Position numbers and translations under genes: made by a program. The notes below the pieces were generated by a model. The model did not search any database. It was not told where the DNA came from and saw nothing but the letters and a program-made list of their open reading frames with translations. Below, piece by piece: positions 61,706 through 61,763 of a DNA stretch of 61,763 nt. Each line of letters opens with the position of its first letter. The first letter of the stretch is position 1. Location: assembly GCA_023954255.1 (NCBI GenBank), contig JAMLIH010000011.1:1-61763 (forward strand), read 5' to 3'. Source of the stretch: Phyllobacteriaceae bacterium. GTDB lineage: Bacteria; Pseudomonadota; Alphaproteobacteria; Rhizobiales; Rhizobiaceae.

Positions 61706-61763
61706 ACGGTTTGGCTCGCCCTGCCAAGGGGCTTGCCTGCGGGCAGCACCTTGTCAGATGACA
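61702..61763 (-). CDS. possible 3' end of a gene continuing past the window
   Basis: On the minus strand an open frame enters from the right edge and ends at TAG (61702-61704); the visible C-terminus reads SDKVLPAGKPLGRASQTV. The neighbouring context (HIT protein, acidic protein) would fit clpA in rhizobia, but 19 residues are too few to confirm this. It could be chance. Confidence 0.3.
   Translation of the reverse strand, partial: SSDKVLPAGKPLGRASQTV

Overview
The window is a gene-dense, GC-rich chromosomal segment of an alphaproteobacterium, almost certainly Hyphomicrobiales (Rhizobiales). Support: the suf operon order sufS2-sufB-sufC-sufD-sufS-sufT-sufA, a divK-pleD pair, an EipB/DUF1849 envelope protein, BA14K, DUF2865, DUF3572 and DUF6105-type proteins, a DinB with an N-terminal Cys4 extension, and a trimeric GatCAB amidotransferase alongside a rhizobial-type GluRS. 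I saw no tRNA, rRNA, CRISPR array, transposase, integrase or phage gene; this is core genome.

Layout. 1-4.6 kb: 3' part of nadE, a GNAT, an MFS transporter and gltX in one tightly overlapping operon, meeting a DUF2865 gene tail to tail. 4.8-11.1 kb: BA14K protein, parE, a secreted unknown, a DEAD-box RNA helicase with a long leader, an NAD-dependent reductase. 11.1-20.1 kb (minus): TfoX-N and VOC proteins, then the SUF iron-sulfur operon, which carries three extra genes between sufB and sufC (a 121-aa protein, a 54-aa membrane protein, a cupin) joined by start/stop overlaps. A perfect palindrome matching the Irr ICE motif lies between the suf operon and a divergent alpha/beta hydrolase. 21-30.5 kb (minus): glutamate dehydrogenase, a DUF1611/DgcN-type protein, a DM13 protein, GNAT-gatB, an MFS transporter, and a hybrid histidine kinase with a CXXCH haem-c motif in its periplasmic domain. 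30.8-40.2 kb: YjhX-type protein behind a structured leader, a 2OG-Fe(II) oxygenase, a secreted unknown, gatC-GNAT-gatA, a UPF0173 hydrolase, ruvX, an AEC transporter, an AidB-like acyl-CoA dehydrogenase, and an AT-rich orphan. 40.5-52.8 kb (plus): pyrB with a catalytically degenerate pyrC-like partner, plsY, dprA, then topA-rnr-DUF983-Nudix and an MFS transporter. 53-61.8 kb: rpmG behind serial hairpins, divK-pleD, DUF3572-dinB, eipB, a GDPD, a BioF2-type acyltransferase, a HIT protein and an acidic protein.

How genes work together. GluRS (gltX) and GatCAB (gatA, gatB, gatC all present) fit the indirect Gln-tRNA/Asn-tRNA route. SufBCD is the Fe-S scaffold, fed by two cysteine desulfurases and completed by SufA and SufT. 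PleD and DivK belong to the alphaproteobacterial cell-cycle and c-di-GMP circuit. A DgcN-like protein beside glutamate dehydrogenase suggests glutamate catabolism. DNA maintenance is represented by parE, topA, dprA, ruvX and dinB.

No wholly new multi-gene system is evident. The less ordinary signals are: a 105-bp dispersed palindromic repeat present twice with CTAG ends that coincide with stop codons; the extra suf genes; the haem-binding hybrid kinase; the degenerate PyrC partner; and structured RNA-like leaders upstream of the yjhX-like gene and rpmG.
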